This document shows, one piece after another, positions 1-7,575 of a stretch of 40,344 nucleotides of DNA. A program made the translations under genes and the position numbers. Every line of letters begins with the position of its first letter. Positions within the stretch are counted from its first letter, which is position 1. Origin of the DNA: a virus; the IMG/VR virus record IMGVR_UViG_3300036781_000285, positions 1 through 40,344 of that record, one strand, 5' to 3'. The notes under the pieces are model-generated. The model saw only the letters and a program-made list of their open reading frames with translations, made no database searches and was not told the origin of the DNA.

Positions 1-127
1 CTGCGAAACGTCCATTCCGAGCGTTCCCTGGACTGACGGTCCGAAAGACATTAGTTTGCGCCTCCCGCGGCCTCTGCCTGCCGCTTTTCGTTCCGATCAC
101 GCAACCAGTCGCCGCGGATCTTCTGAG
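1..127. repeat. Contig-end overlap, left copy
   Basis: These 127 bases are identical to the last 127 bases of the window. The length equals a common assembler k-mer, and genes continue correctly across the join, so this is best read as the overlap of a circular assembly and not as a biological terminal repeat. Removing one copy leaves a 40,217-bp circle. Confidence 0.95.
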
Positions 128-674
128 CGTCGCGCGACATCTCGGAATATTTCGGGTCGTCGGACTCAAGGATTCGGTTCGCATACTGCCAGAGGCGACG
201 GAAAGGCGTGTTCAAAGTCTGTTCCTCCGACCATCCATAGTTTTTCCCGAACATGTGCACAAGCCGGGAAGGCCACTGGCCGAGGCTCGGGCCTTTGCCA
301 TGAGATGAACGCCACAGCGGCATTCCCTTCCAAGTGCGCTGCAGGTAGGAAAGCACCTCGTTCACCGCCTGTTTGTATTCCAAATCAGCCAGCGAAACCA
401 AAAAGAGCCGGCGAAGTTCAGCATCTCGGCAATAATTGGGCGACGTCCGCCAAAGAAAAATCATCAAATCGGCCGCGGGAACGCCCTCATCCTTCTTCTT
501 GAAAACCGCATTGTCGCATCCGTCCAATTCGATGAACATTTGCGGCGTGAATGGCAGGATTTCCACCCGGCCGCAAATCGGCGCCTCAAGCTTGGCGAAC
601 GCTTCGTAACTGTCCGCGCGGTATTGGTCTTCGGCCTCCTTCAGGCCGGGAATGAGGTCATAAAGTCCGGCCAT
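51..674 (-). CDS. Putative tail assembly chaperone
   Basis: A 207-residue protein lying between the tail tube gene and the tape-measure gene, the place where siphoviruses keep their tail assembly chaperones (lambda G/GT). The middle of the protein (residues about 40-85) has the pattern of a region rich in proline and leucine followed by a helix with FLWRTSPNY. The ATG at 674 has an AGGAG Shine-Dalgarno site about 9 bases upstream, one of the few clear ones in this genome. Its TAA overlaps the ATG of the tape-measure gene once the contig is closed (TAATG), suggesting translational coupling. I saw no slippery heptamer for a lambda-style frameshift. The function rests mainly on position. Confidence 0.55.
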   Translation of the reverse strand: MAGLYDLIPGLKEAEDQYRADSYEAFAKLEAPICGRVEILPFTPQMFIELDGCDNAVFKKKDEGVPAADLMIFLWRTSPNYCRDAELRRLFLVSLADLEYKQAVNEVLSYLQRTWKGMPLWRSSHGKGPSLGQWPSRLVHMFGKNYGWSEEQTLNTPFRRLWQYANRILESDDPKYSEMSRDAQKIRGDWLRDRNEKRQAEAAGGAN

Positions 675-702
675 CTTGGGGCGCTCCTAAGTGGTCAAAC
701 CA

Positions 703-1053
703 TCAGGAATTAATCTGCATCCGGAAAGTGACGTTGACGTAAGTGTAATTCCCCTGGGTGTAGGACGTGCCGACGTTTTCAAGAATCCATGTGGCGCCCT
801 GAAGACTGAAAGTTCCTTGGCGAGGGGGAATCGCGGTGGATAGCGTCGCGAGCTGAAGTTTGGCCGAACCGGTCGTCACGCCGGGGATAAATACCTGACC
901 GGTTGGGACTCCATTCGGGTCCTTGATCTCGACGACTGAGGAATTCGCGTTTATCTGGATATCTTCGGCGATGTAGTCGACCGCGGAAACGGTTACGGGT
1001 GAATCGGGGATGCCGAAAGCTTGGGTGCCGTCTTGAAAGGGTACGTAGGCCAT
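703..1053 (-). CDS. Putative major tail tube protein
   Basis: A 116-residue, beta-strand-rich, cysteine-free protein encoded just upstream of the chaperone and tape-measure genes, which is the usual site of the major tail (tube) protein. It begins MAYVPFQDGTQAFG and ends in alternating polar and hydrophobic strands (TYVNVTFRMQINS). It is short for a tail tube protein (lambda gpV is about 246 residues and includes an extra Ig domain), so it would be a minimal tube fold. The start lies behind an A-rich leader (TTAAATAAA) without a Shine-Dalgarno site. A tail tube role is an inference from order and predicted strands. Confidence 0.5.
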   Translation of the reverse strand: MAYVPFQDGTQAFGIPDSPVTVSAVDYIAEDIQINANSSVVEIKDPNGVPTGQVFIPGVTTGSAKLQLATLSTAIPPRQGTFSLQGATWILENVGTSYTQGNYTYVNVTFRMQINS

Positions 1054-1123
1054 TTTATTTAAGGGTCGAGGTCGTTTGACGCGTTACCCCTCCGGCGATG
1101 TCCACTGACTTTCAGCTTTGCGG

Positions 1124-1642
1124 CTAAGACTCTTGCGGCCAGGCGCTGTTCACGATGGCAAACCAGACATGGAAACTGATATTCGTTTCATCCTGAGATT
1201 TCGGATCGTAAACGGTCGGGGTCGCGCTTTCCGGGAGCATGTCGAGGATCTGCAGGCCCGGAAGATTGGTGCCATTCACCACACGGGCGCCGGCGCTCAT
1301 TTGCCACATGACCAAGGCGACGAGAACCGCATGAAGTTCGGCATTGTCCGTGACCAGCGGCCGGGTTGTGAAGACCTTAGCCGAAAGGACACCTTCAAAC
1401 GCATTCGGGACCTGCTTGCGGTTCGCACCGGATTGCCCGGCCGTCGTTCGTTGCTGCATCGCGGGACCGGTCGCAAAAATAAGTTCAATCCGCGGCGTGG
1501 CCAGGATCGCCGGGTTCCGGTTGATCACAACTTGTACCCCGCCGATGGATTGTCCGGCCAGGGCCGCGACAAGTATCGATTGCCAGCATGTTTCCATCTT
1601 CCCGGGAAAATCATAGAGGTCGATAAACGGTGAATAACTCAT
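1124..1642 (-). CDS. Putative tail terminator or tail completion protein
   Basis: A 172-residue protein placed between a larger neck protein and the tail tube, where tail terminator (gpU-like) proteins are normally found. Residues 15-75 look like an alternating helix and strand fold with an internal QVVINRNP strand, and the C-terminal part is rich in short strands (ETNISFHVWFAIVN). No catalytic motif is visible. It belongs to the run of short neck genes 1124-3069 and is transcribed with the head and tail genes. I recognise the position better than the sequence, so treat the name as tentative. Confidence 0.4.
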   Translation of the reverse strand: MSYSPFIDLYDFPGKMETCWQSILVAALAGQSIGGVQVVINRNPAILATPRIELIFATGPAMQQRTTAGQSGANRKQVPNAFEGVLSAKVFTTRPLVTDNAELHAVLVALVMWQMSAGARVVNGTNLPGLQILDMLPESATPTVYDPKSQDETNISFHVWFAIVNSAWPQES

Positions 1643-1684
1643 GGGAATGAATAATTTGTGGGCAAATCTGAATAAAAACCCGGA

Positions 1685-2485
1685 TTATTTGACTGTCCAG
1701 CCCCGGAAACGCTTGGTCGTCTCCTCGAGCGAACCCTTGAACCCCTTTTCAAGGGCGGTCCGGAAGTATCTCACGCGGCCGGCGATCTTCACGGCGAGCA
1801 ATTGCTGAAATCCGATCTTCTGACCATACGGCAATTGGTTGATCAGGGTCACCGCGTAACGGGTATTGGTCTTTTGCACCGTGCTCGCGCCGTTGTTCGC
1901 CTCTTTGCCGCCGGCGCTTGCGTGCCTGGCTTGGGCGATTGCGCTCGCCGACAAGTTGCCGCCCGGGACACGCTCGAGCCTGATTCCGAGGGTGTCGGCG
2001 ATCTGAATCCATGATTTACGCGCCAGGGCAGCGCTTCCGCGGGCTTTCGTGATCGCGACCGAGATTTTTGCCTTCGCTTCGTCGATAATACCCTGCAGGG
2101 CCTGCCATGTGTCGTTGGAATAGTGCAGATTCAACGGCACAAAGTTCGCATCATGGGTCCTCCGGAAGCCGCCGCCCTGCTTTTTCCCGATAAACACCCG
2201 GCCGAACGGCCCTTTGATGCCTGCATTGATCGTGACGGCGCTTTTGGAAGACACCCCGCCATTACCCCCGCCCGTCAATCCCGAGCCGCGGAGCGCGCGC
2301 AACGTGGCGCCACGGTCAATCTGAGCGATGGGTGCAACCTTCGTGTCCCCGGCGCATGCCTTGAGCACGGATCCAGCCTCGGCCAGGATGATTTTTTCCT
2401 TTGGGAGGCCGGTCATTTGAGACGCGACATTGATGAACCCCGCAAACGCCTGCTCGGCGCTGCGCATGTTGATCTTCACGTTCAT
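1685..2485 (-). CDS. Putative neck/tail completion protein
   Basis: A 266-residue basic protein within the connector gene run after the capsid gene. The N-terminus (MNVKINMRSAEQAFAGFINV) starts as an amphipathic helix, the centre is glycine-rich (GSGLTGGGNGG, around residues 68-80), and the C-terminus is rich in Arg and Lys. This layout resembles the HK97 gp10-type minor tail and neck proteins, which are basic and of similar position, but I cannot identify a diagnostic motif. It is separated by only 3 bases from the upstream gene (stop-to-start), so the two are likely co-translated. Function unknown beyond a virion assembly role. Confidence 0.4.
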   Translation of the reverse strand: MNVKINMRSAEQAFAGFINVASQMTGLPKEKIILAEAGSVLKACAGDTKVAPIAQIDRGATLRALRGSGLTGGGNGGVSSKSAVTINAGIKGPFGRVFIGKKQGGGFRRTHDANFVPLNLHYSNDTWQALQGIIDEAKAKISVAITKARGSAALARKSWIQIADTLGIRLERVPGGNLSASAIAQARHASAGGKEANNGASTVQKTNTRYAVTLINQLPYGQKIGFQQLLAVKIAGRVRYFRTALEKGFKGSLEETTKRFRGWTVK

Positions 2486-2488
2486 GGC

Positions 2489-2809
2489 TCAGACAGAGAT
2501 TTTCTTGAGTCCGAGCAGGTAAGCCGAAGCGTCGGTTTTCATGCTTCGGATTTCAAATATTTGCGAACCGTTCAGAGTGATCAAAGCGTTGACGACAGGG
2601 AGATTATCAAGCGCGAACTGATCGACGGCGGCGACGGCGACATGATCGATCTGATCCAAGGTCCCGCCGGCTTGGAACGCGGTCACCTCGTCGGCCGCCG
2701 ACAGAAACCAGATCAGGCCGGTTTGCGTGCCGTAGTCGAAGGTATCTCCGAGGACTGGGCGCGCCTGGATGTTCGCCGCGGCAAGCATCGTATGCAAAAA
2801 GTTAGGCAT
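2489..2809 (-). CDS. Small neck-region protein, unknown
   Basis: A 106-residue protein from an ATG at 2809 whose codon overlaps the TGA of the previous gene (TGATG), a classic coupling arrangement. A TTG one codon earlier is also possible. The sequence is mostly hydrophobic and acidic with the pattern of an alpha/beta connector protein and no catalytic residues that I recognise. Its neighbours on both sides are head-tail connector candidates, so a head completion or connector role is the simplest reading. No family recognised. Confidence 0.5.
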   Translation of the reverse strand: MPNFLHTMLAAANIQARPVLGDTFDYGTQTGLIWFLSAADEVTAFQAGGTLDQIDHVAVAAVDQFALDNLPVVNALITLNGSQIFEIRSMKTDASAYLLGLKKISV

Positions 2810-3069
2810 CAAACGCGCTCCGGTTCATGCCAGGTGCCAGGGTTCTTTGACGCGTTGTCTTGCAAGACCGAAGTCCGCCAGATGATGTTTGGCTCTTCGT
2901 CGTTCAGGCCATCGGTGAACACCTGCAATTGAACGGCGCTTCTTTCGCTGGGGACCGGATCCCATACCCGCACGATGATTGCGGCGCGATGTTGTCCCGC
3001 CGAGGGACCGGCATTGAGAACATAGTGAACGCTACGGCCGATCGAGGGAATCATATGATTTGTCGTCAT
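2809..3069 (-). CDS. Small head-tail region protein, unknown
   Basis: An 86-residue protein beginning MTTNHMIPSIGRSVHYVL. The open frame extends upstream to 3123, but those 18 codons run straight through a strong terminator hairpin (3087-3122), so the ATG at 3069 (or the one at 3054) is preferred. The IGRSVHYVL opening, followed by strands ending in WRTSVLQD and GTWHEPE, matches from memory a small family often found near phage structural genes, without a known function. Its stop overlaps the start of the next gene. Confidence 0.5.
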   Translation of the reverse strand: MTTNHMIPSIGRSVHYVLNAGPSAGQHRAAIIVRVWDPVPSERSAVQLQVFTDGLNDEEPNIIWRTSVLQDNASKNPGTWHEPERV

Positions 3070-3086
3070 GTCCACGCGGTCAGGCC

Positions 3087-3122
3087 AAAAAAGTGCCGCG
3101 GTCCCTTTCGGAAACCGCGGCA
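3087..3122 (-). terminator. Intrinsic terminator after the capsid gene
   Basis: Read on the minus strand, TGCCGCGG pairs with CCGCGGCA (8 GC-rich pairs), extended by four further pairs around a CGAAA loop, and is followed at once by CTTTTTT. This is a textbook rho-independent terminator 29 bases beyond the capsid stop codon. It probably acts as a partial terminator that raises capsid message over the downstream tail genes. Confidence 0.85.
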
Positions 3123-3150
3123 TCGCTCAAAAAACAAAACCCCCCGAAGA

Positions 3151-4107
3151 TTAACTATATTGCGTGGTGATCAGCGTCCCGCTGCGGGTGTTCGTGATGT
3201 CCGCGAGAATAGTTTTCATTCCCCGGATCACGTTGCTCTTGCGCGTCTCGTCGCGATAGCTGGAAACGTTCAGAAGCGGGCCTTCCTTCTCCCAATAGAA
3301 CGTGCGGCCGACGCCGCCGACTTCGAGCTGACCGGCTTTGCACGCGCCCACGAATGCGTAAGTGTTATTCCAAATCGGATTGACCGAATTGTTCTTCGTC
3401 GCCTGCGACTGATTCACATACGCGTCGGCGATCAGGACCTGAGTGATGCCCTGATCCTTGAACGCTTTCTGGATGGTGTCGCCCGTCACGATCGCGCCGG
3501 GATTGATCGAACCGGCGATGAAAGACTTCATGTCGGCCGACTGGCGCAACAGATCATAAATCGTGCCCGCGAAAACGAAGGTATTCGCGCGCTCGCCGCG
3601 GCCTTTGACGAGGCGGATCGCGTTCATCAGGTCGTTAACCGGCGTCATGGTCGCCAGATTGGCCTTTGTCCATGCCGTGCCGGTATTGTTCGAATCAAAG
3701 TTGCCGGTGTTCTGAATGGCGCTTTGAACGTCCATTTCCATGGAGCGGAGCAGGCGATTGCCGACTTCCTTCGTGTAAACGGATTCGAAGGCAAAATAGT
3801 CTTCGTAAATCAGCGTTTGTTCATCGGGCAGAAGGATCTCTTCGGCCTCTTGGACAAGGGTCAGAGTGTGGTCATCGATCGCGGACTGCCAGCGATCGAA
3901 CGTTGTGCCCGGCGTGCGCTTTTTGCTCGTCGCGCGCATGAGATCACCCTTTGCGATGGTGATCTTCGGAACGTGACCGTTCGGCAACTGCATGGGCAGA
4001 GACGGGAGGACGGAAAGCGCAACAAACTGATCGTCCGAGGTCGTTCCCTCCATGATGACGTCAGTCAATTCTTGGCGGGGCTGGGCGACTGCATTCTGAT
4101 ATTGCAT
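3151..4107 (-). CDS. Major capsid protein (lambda gpE-like)
   Basis: A 318-residue protein in the lambda gpE size range (341) and position, following a protease/scaffold gene and a decoration gene. The sequence has the character of that family: an N-terminal stretch on metal-style IMEGTTSDDQ, a long spine-helix region (residues about 90-140, with LPDEQTLIYEDYFAFESVY) and a C-terminal half with alternating strands ending in RKSNVIRGMKTILADI. It would form the icosahedral shell by the HK97 fold. The ATG at 4107 lacks a Shine-Dalgarno site, as do most genes here. A strong terminator follows the gene, consistent with it being the most highly expressed virion gene. Confidence 0.8.
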   Translation of the reverse strand: MQYQNAVAQPRQELTDVIMEGTTSDDQFVALSVLPSLPMQLPNGHVPKITIAKGDLMRATSKKRTPGTTFDRWQSAIDDHTLTLVQEAEEILLPDEQTLIYEDYFAFESVYTKEVGNRLLRSMEMDVQSAIQNTGNFDSNNTGTAWTKANLATMTPVNDLMNAIRLVKGRGERANTFVFAGTIYDLLRQSADMKSFIAGSINPGAIVTGDTIQKAFKDQGITQVLIADAYVNQSQATKNNSVNPIWNNTYAFVGACKAGQLEVGGVGRTFYWEKEGPLLNVSSYRDETRKSNVIRGMKTILADITNTRSGTLITTQYS

Positions 4108-4158
4108 GGCGGGTAAGAGTGGATTTTTGGGATCGGTATGGCGGGAGGAGGGCGCGAA

Positions 4159-4554
4159 TTAAGCGGCGGGGATCTTGGTCACCCAGGTAAATGGGCCGCC
4201 GTCAAAACCGGCGGAGGTCGCGCGGCCGACGAGCAAACCGCCCGAAGGCTGGACGGCATTGAAGGCGCCAAGATCGTCCGTGAAAACGTCCGCCCCGAGG
4301 GCGATCGTCCCGTTCGCGTTGCCGAACTGCTCGCCGGGAGCATTCAGAAACCGCACGCTTCCGTAATTGCCGCTTGCGATCGGCTGCATGGCGATCGCGT
4401 CGCCGCGTTCCGTGTGAGCGGCAACCGCGAGGGATGGCTTCCCATCGACGGAAGAGCCCGTCACGAACTTGAGCCGCTGGTAAAGGGTGATGTCGGCGCT
4501 TGCCAGGAAAGTGCCCCAGCCGGATTCGTTGATGGTCGCGTTGACGTAAGACAT
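4159..4554 (-). CDS. Capsid decoration protein candidate
   Basis: A 131-residue protein directly upstream of the capsid gene, the position of lambda gpD. The pattern of RLKFVTGSSVDGKPSLAVAAH followed by GDAIAMQPIASGNYGSVRFLN resembles small capsid-stabilising or fibre-like proteins of the DUF2190/gpD type, rich in strands and with alternating glycine turns. It is expected to bind the outside of the expanded capsid. No signal peptide or membrane segment. The exact family was not verified; the order protease, decoration, capsid supports the assignment. Confidence 0.6.
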   Translation of the reverse strand: MSYVNATINESGWGTFLASADITLYQRLKFVTGSSVDGKPSLAVAAHTERGDAIAMQPIASGNYGSVRFLNAPGEQFGNANGTIALGADVFTDDLGAFNAVQPSGGLLVGRATSAGFDGGPFTWVTKIPAA

Positions 4555-4603
4555 GAGAGGAAAAGTTTAAAGTTGCGGTGAGGGTTTCGAAATGCGGCGG
4601 GGA

Positions 4604-5704
4604 TCAGGCGACTTTGGCGGCGACGCCCTTGCCGATCAGATAGGCCTCATAAACTTTCGGGGCCGTCTTCATCACGTGGCGATGGGCATTGCTGCCCGAG
4701 AGTTTGAGGGCGCCCGTCTTGGCCTCTTCGACCAATTCGAGGTAGCCTTTCGGCTTGTTCTTGGCTTCGAGCTCGAGCTTCTCGGCCGCGAGGCGGATTC
4801 GTTCCTGTTCGGCCGCGGCATCGCCGCCGCCGCCGCCGGCCGCGCCCGATGCGGCGCCGGCGCCGAGCTTCACCCCGAGGGCGTCGTTTTGCTGTTTCAG
4901 CTTGAGCGTCTCGGCGGTCGTTTCCGTCCGGAGCTTCTCGAAATTCGTTTTGATCGCGGCGAGCTCGCTCGTCATGGCGTCGACGGCGGTCGCGAGTTTT
5001 TTCTTTTCGTCAGCGTCGGCCGGCGGTGCTGAGAACTTGGCGAAAGAGTCCGAGAGCGATTTCAGAAGGGACATGCAATCGGCAATTGTGGGATCGTTTT
5101 CTTTTTTGTCGCCCATGGTGAGATTTGGGATTATTACTTTATTTTCGTTGTCCACTCCTTTGCGGCAAAACAGGCCGCCCGGGGTGATCGCGCCGGCGTC
5201 GACAATGTCGACCGCCTCGAGCTCGGAAACTCGCATAAAGGCGATGTCCCCTTTGATTTCGAAGCGGGGAGTGAAGTCGATGGAAAGGCCGATTTCGCCA
5301 GGTGTCTTTGCCGCGGTTTCAAGGACGACCGCCCGGTTCCGGTAAGAGTCAAAAAGGTGCAAATCACCGATTGAACGATCACCCAGAGTCCGGAAATTAT
5401 CGATAAAGCCGGCCCGTGATCCGATTGAGTCGTCGTGATCCTCCCGGCATTTCACCTGACCGCCGGCATCTTGAGCGGCCCCCATCAGGGTTGAAAGCGT
5501 TTCTTCGTCCGTCGCGATCTGTAATTTTCGTTTGGCCTGAGCCGGATCAAGCGTCCGATCTCCGTTGCCGTCAAACATGACCTTATGGCCTTGAGCCTGG
5601 ACGCCCGCCTTCCCGATCGTAACGTCCCGAATTACCCCTTTTTCCAAGTCGATGGAGCTGCTCGACAGAAAAAAACGGAATTCATGCAGTGGGATCGTCT
5701 TCAT
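4604..5704 (-). CDS. Prohead protease fused to scaffold domain
   Basis: A 366-residue protein from the ATG at 5704 (32 codons inside the longest frame, which would otherwise overlap portal much further). Residues 1-180 look like a herpes/HK97-type prohead serine protease: a His in EDHDD (His90) and a Ser in EIGLSIDF (Ser141), followed by the ELEAVDIVDAGAITPGGLF strand typical of the family end. Residues about 200-300 form a charged coiled coil (ADADEKKKLATAVDAM onward) and a glycine/alanine linker follows, as expected of an internal scaffold. The fusion parallels lambda gpC with Nu3. It would process and shape the prohead before DNA packaging. The start overlaps the portal stop by 23 bases. 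Confidence 0.75.
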   Translation of the reverse strand: MKTIPLHEFRFFLSSSSIDLEKGVIRDVTIGKAGVQAQGHKVMFDGNGDRTLDPAQAKRKLQIATDEETLSTLMGAAQDAGGQVKCREDHDDSIGSRAGFIDNFRTLGDRSIGDLHLFDSYRNRAVVLETAAKTPGEIGLSIDFTPRFEIKGDIAFMRVSELEAVDIVDAGAITPGGLFCRKGVDNENKVIIPNLTMGDKKENDPTIADCMSLLKSLSDSFAKFSAPPADADEKKKLATAVDAMTSELAAIKTNFEKLRTETTAETLKLKQQNDALGVKLGAGAASGAAGGGGGDAAAEQERIRLAAEKLELEAKNKPKGYLELVEEAKTGALKLSGSNAHRHVMKTAPKVYEAYLIGKGVAAKVA

Positions 5705-7265
5705 TACCCATGCCCGGTTTGTCCACGTTCTGACCGGTCTTTCCCTGGGTCGGAGGGCTGGGGTTGGGGAACTTCTTCGAAAGGTATGGCAAAACCACAT
5801 CGAACGCGACGCCGCTCGAAGCCGACACGCGTTTCGCCGCTTCCATGATCGTCAACGCTTGGTTTTCGATCCGCTGATTGATCATCTGCAGGTCGCCGCC
5901 TTGTTCGGAAACATATTCATCCGGCGACATCAGGCCGGCATCGATCAAATCAATGTCCGCCTTTGCTTCCTTGGCGTAGTCGACCGAGATCGCGCGACCC
6001 ATCTGCCATGTGCCTTTAAACCGGGCGAGCGAGGTCGAGAGGTTGCCGAAAGAGCGCAAATCGAGGAAACCCGTCTGGATTCCTTTCTGGATAACCCGGT
6101 TTTTGAAGGGGTTGAGAAGAACCCGCTTCATCCATCGCTTTTCCTCGTCGAATGTGCCCTTCGCTTTGTCGGCAAAGAACCGCTGAATTACCCCGCCGGT
6201 TTGGCTTTGGTAGCAGAATTCGAGCGGGAGCTTCGCGCCGACTGCACATTCACGCTTCAATTCGTTCATCAGGTTGACGAATTGCCCATTAGGGAAGTCG
6301 TTCGGGTACTCCATCACGCCTTCGCTGAGTTTCAAAAAGCTTTGCGTGACCCCGTCGACCTTGATCGAAAGCGGTTCGGGGACGCCGTCCAGCCCTGGCG
6401 CCTGGGTTTCGTAGCTGTTGCCGCGCGGCCGGCCCTGCTCATTGGTCACGTAAGGGAGCTGCGCGGACCGCCATTTGATGTTCAACTTCGTGAAATCGAT
6501 GATCTGCTTCATGTCAAAAGCGTGCTCGATCGCGTTCATGAAGACGGTGACCCCGTGATATTGTTCGTAACGGAACGGGGAATAATAATGGCGGAAGTCG
6601 CTGGCCGAAACTTCGAATTGCGGGACGTAGGCGTTCAGCTTCGGAAGCCGGCGATAAATCTGATAAATAACCGGGGCGCCGGTCGCTAGGTCGACGATAA
6701 TCCCGTTGTAATTGTCAGGACCGATGTTTGCCCCGACCATGGGGTTCCCGATCCGGTCACCTGACACGGCGTTGATCTTGATGGAATCGCCCTGATCGAC
6801 GAAGGTGAAACCACATTCGCCATCGCGTTTATAGGATCGAATTCCAAGCCGGGAAAGTTTCGTAAGATCAAGCCGGTCGGAAAGATCGCACGCGTTGAAC
6901 TGCCATTCGCAAAAATCGTTTATGACCTTGTCGGCGTTCTTGTCGCCGGTGTTCGCGGAATACTTCAGATCCCCGACCACGTAGGTTTCAAAGTCTCCTA
7001 GGATGCCGTCGAAAAACGGAAGGTCTTCTTCCATCTGCCGAGCTGCTCGGATCAAAATGATTCGCTGATAGGCCTGTTTGTAATCCTCCGGAGTGGACAG
7101 GATCGCCGGTGACGGCCGTTTGTTGCCAGGCTCGGCGCCGGCGTAAAAGCGCATCGTCCTTTCGGCGCCGTGCATCGATTCCAGTTTAAGGAATTGCTGC
7201 GCGCGCATCCGATCAATGCGCCATTCGCCGGTGACTGCTTTATGGATCAGGTCGGAGATATTCAC
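5682..7265 (-). CDS. Portal protein (lambda gpB-like)
   Basis: A 527-residue protein, close to lambda gpB (533), located between a gpW-like gene and the protease as in lambda. Features of lambda-type portals include the early YAGAEPGNKRPSPA and Q-rich helix, the block RIILIRAARQMEEDLPFFDGIL (residues about 70-90), and the stem/wing region KINAVSGDRIGNPM then PVIYQIYRRLP. It forms the dodecameric channel for DNA entry and docking of terminase and tail. Its ATG overlaps the stop of the upstream joiner gene by 4 bases. Confidence 0.85.
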   Translation of the reverse strand: MNISDLIHKAVTGEWRIDRMRAQQFLKLESMHGAERTMRFYAGAEPGNKRPSPAILSTPEDYKQAYQRIILIRAARQMEEDLPFFDGILGDFETYVVGDLKYSANTGDKNADKVINDFCEWQFNACDLSDRLDLTKLSRLGIRSYKRDGECGFTFVDQGDSIKINAVSGDRIGNPMVGANIGPDNYNGIIVDLATGAPVIYQIYRRLPKLNAYVPQFEVSASDFRHYYSPFRYEQYHGVTVFMNAIEHAFDMKQIIDFTKLNIKWRSAQLPYVTNEQGRPRGNSYETQAPGLDGVPEPLSIKVDGVTQSFLKLSEGVMEYPNDFPNGQFVNLMNELKRECAVGAKLPLEFCYQSQTGGVIQRFFADKAKGTFDEEKRWMKRVLLNPFKNRVIQKGIQTGFLDLRSFGNLSTSLARFKGTWQMGRAISVDYAKEAKADIDLIDAGLMSPDEYVSEQGGDLQMINQRIENQALTIMEAAKRVSASSGVAFDVVLPYLSKKFPNPSPPTQGKTGQNVDKPGMGNEDDPTA

Positions 7266-7549
7266 GCGCCAAAGGTGTTTTGAAGCGGAAAGCAGGGACC
7301 GCGGGTATTGAAGTTCGGTTGCACGAGATCGGGGACGGAGGTCAAACCGAGTGCAGCGCTAAGGCCATTAATCAGCGTCGTCAATTGATCCATGGAAATC
7401 ACGTTGAGACCGTAGCTTTGGGAAACGCTGGATCCCTGCTGAACGCGGCCCGTGGTCAGGCGCAAAAGATACTCGGCCTTTGCTGCGGTCAAATACGCTT
7501 GGAGCTCGGTCGGCGAGAAAGCGCCAAAATCAAGGACGGGTGAGGCCAT
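7262..7549 (-). CDS. Head-tail joining protein, gpW-like
   Basis: A 95-residue protein placed between terminase and portal, exactly where lambda W lies. The helical stretch LQAYLTAAKAEYLLRLTTGR followed by a strand-turn region (VQQGSSVSQSYGLNVIS) and a second helix matches the two-helix plus hairpin plan of gpW (68 residues in lambda). Such proteins bind beneath the portal after packaging and prepare the tail site. The extra C-terminal tail (about 25 residues) is unlike lambda. Its ATG is read behind a weak five-pair hairpin (7562-7575). Confidence 0.6.
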   Translation of the reverse strand: MASPVLDFGAFSPTELQAYLTAAKAEYLLRLTTGRVQQGSSVSQSYGLNVISMDQLTTLINGLSAALGLTSVPDLVQPNFNTRGPCFPLQNTFGA

Positions 7550-7575
7550 TTAACAAAAGCCCGGATGTCCATCCG

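Noticed and set aside
1-127. Real terminal direct repeats of the virion DNA
   Set aside because: The 127-base length equals a common k-mer and the sequence is within coding genes continuing across the join.
3070-3123. Upstream start of the neck gene at 3123
   Set aside because: It lies within the terminator stem 3087-3122.
2860-4116. Long plus-strand open frames opposite the capsid and other genes (also at 5652-6689 and 23902-24984)
   Set aside because: They mirror GC-rich minus-strand genes, have Arg-rich proteins without domains and lack starts with any signal. They are shadows.
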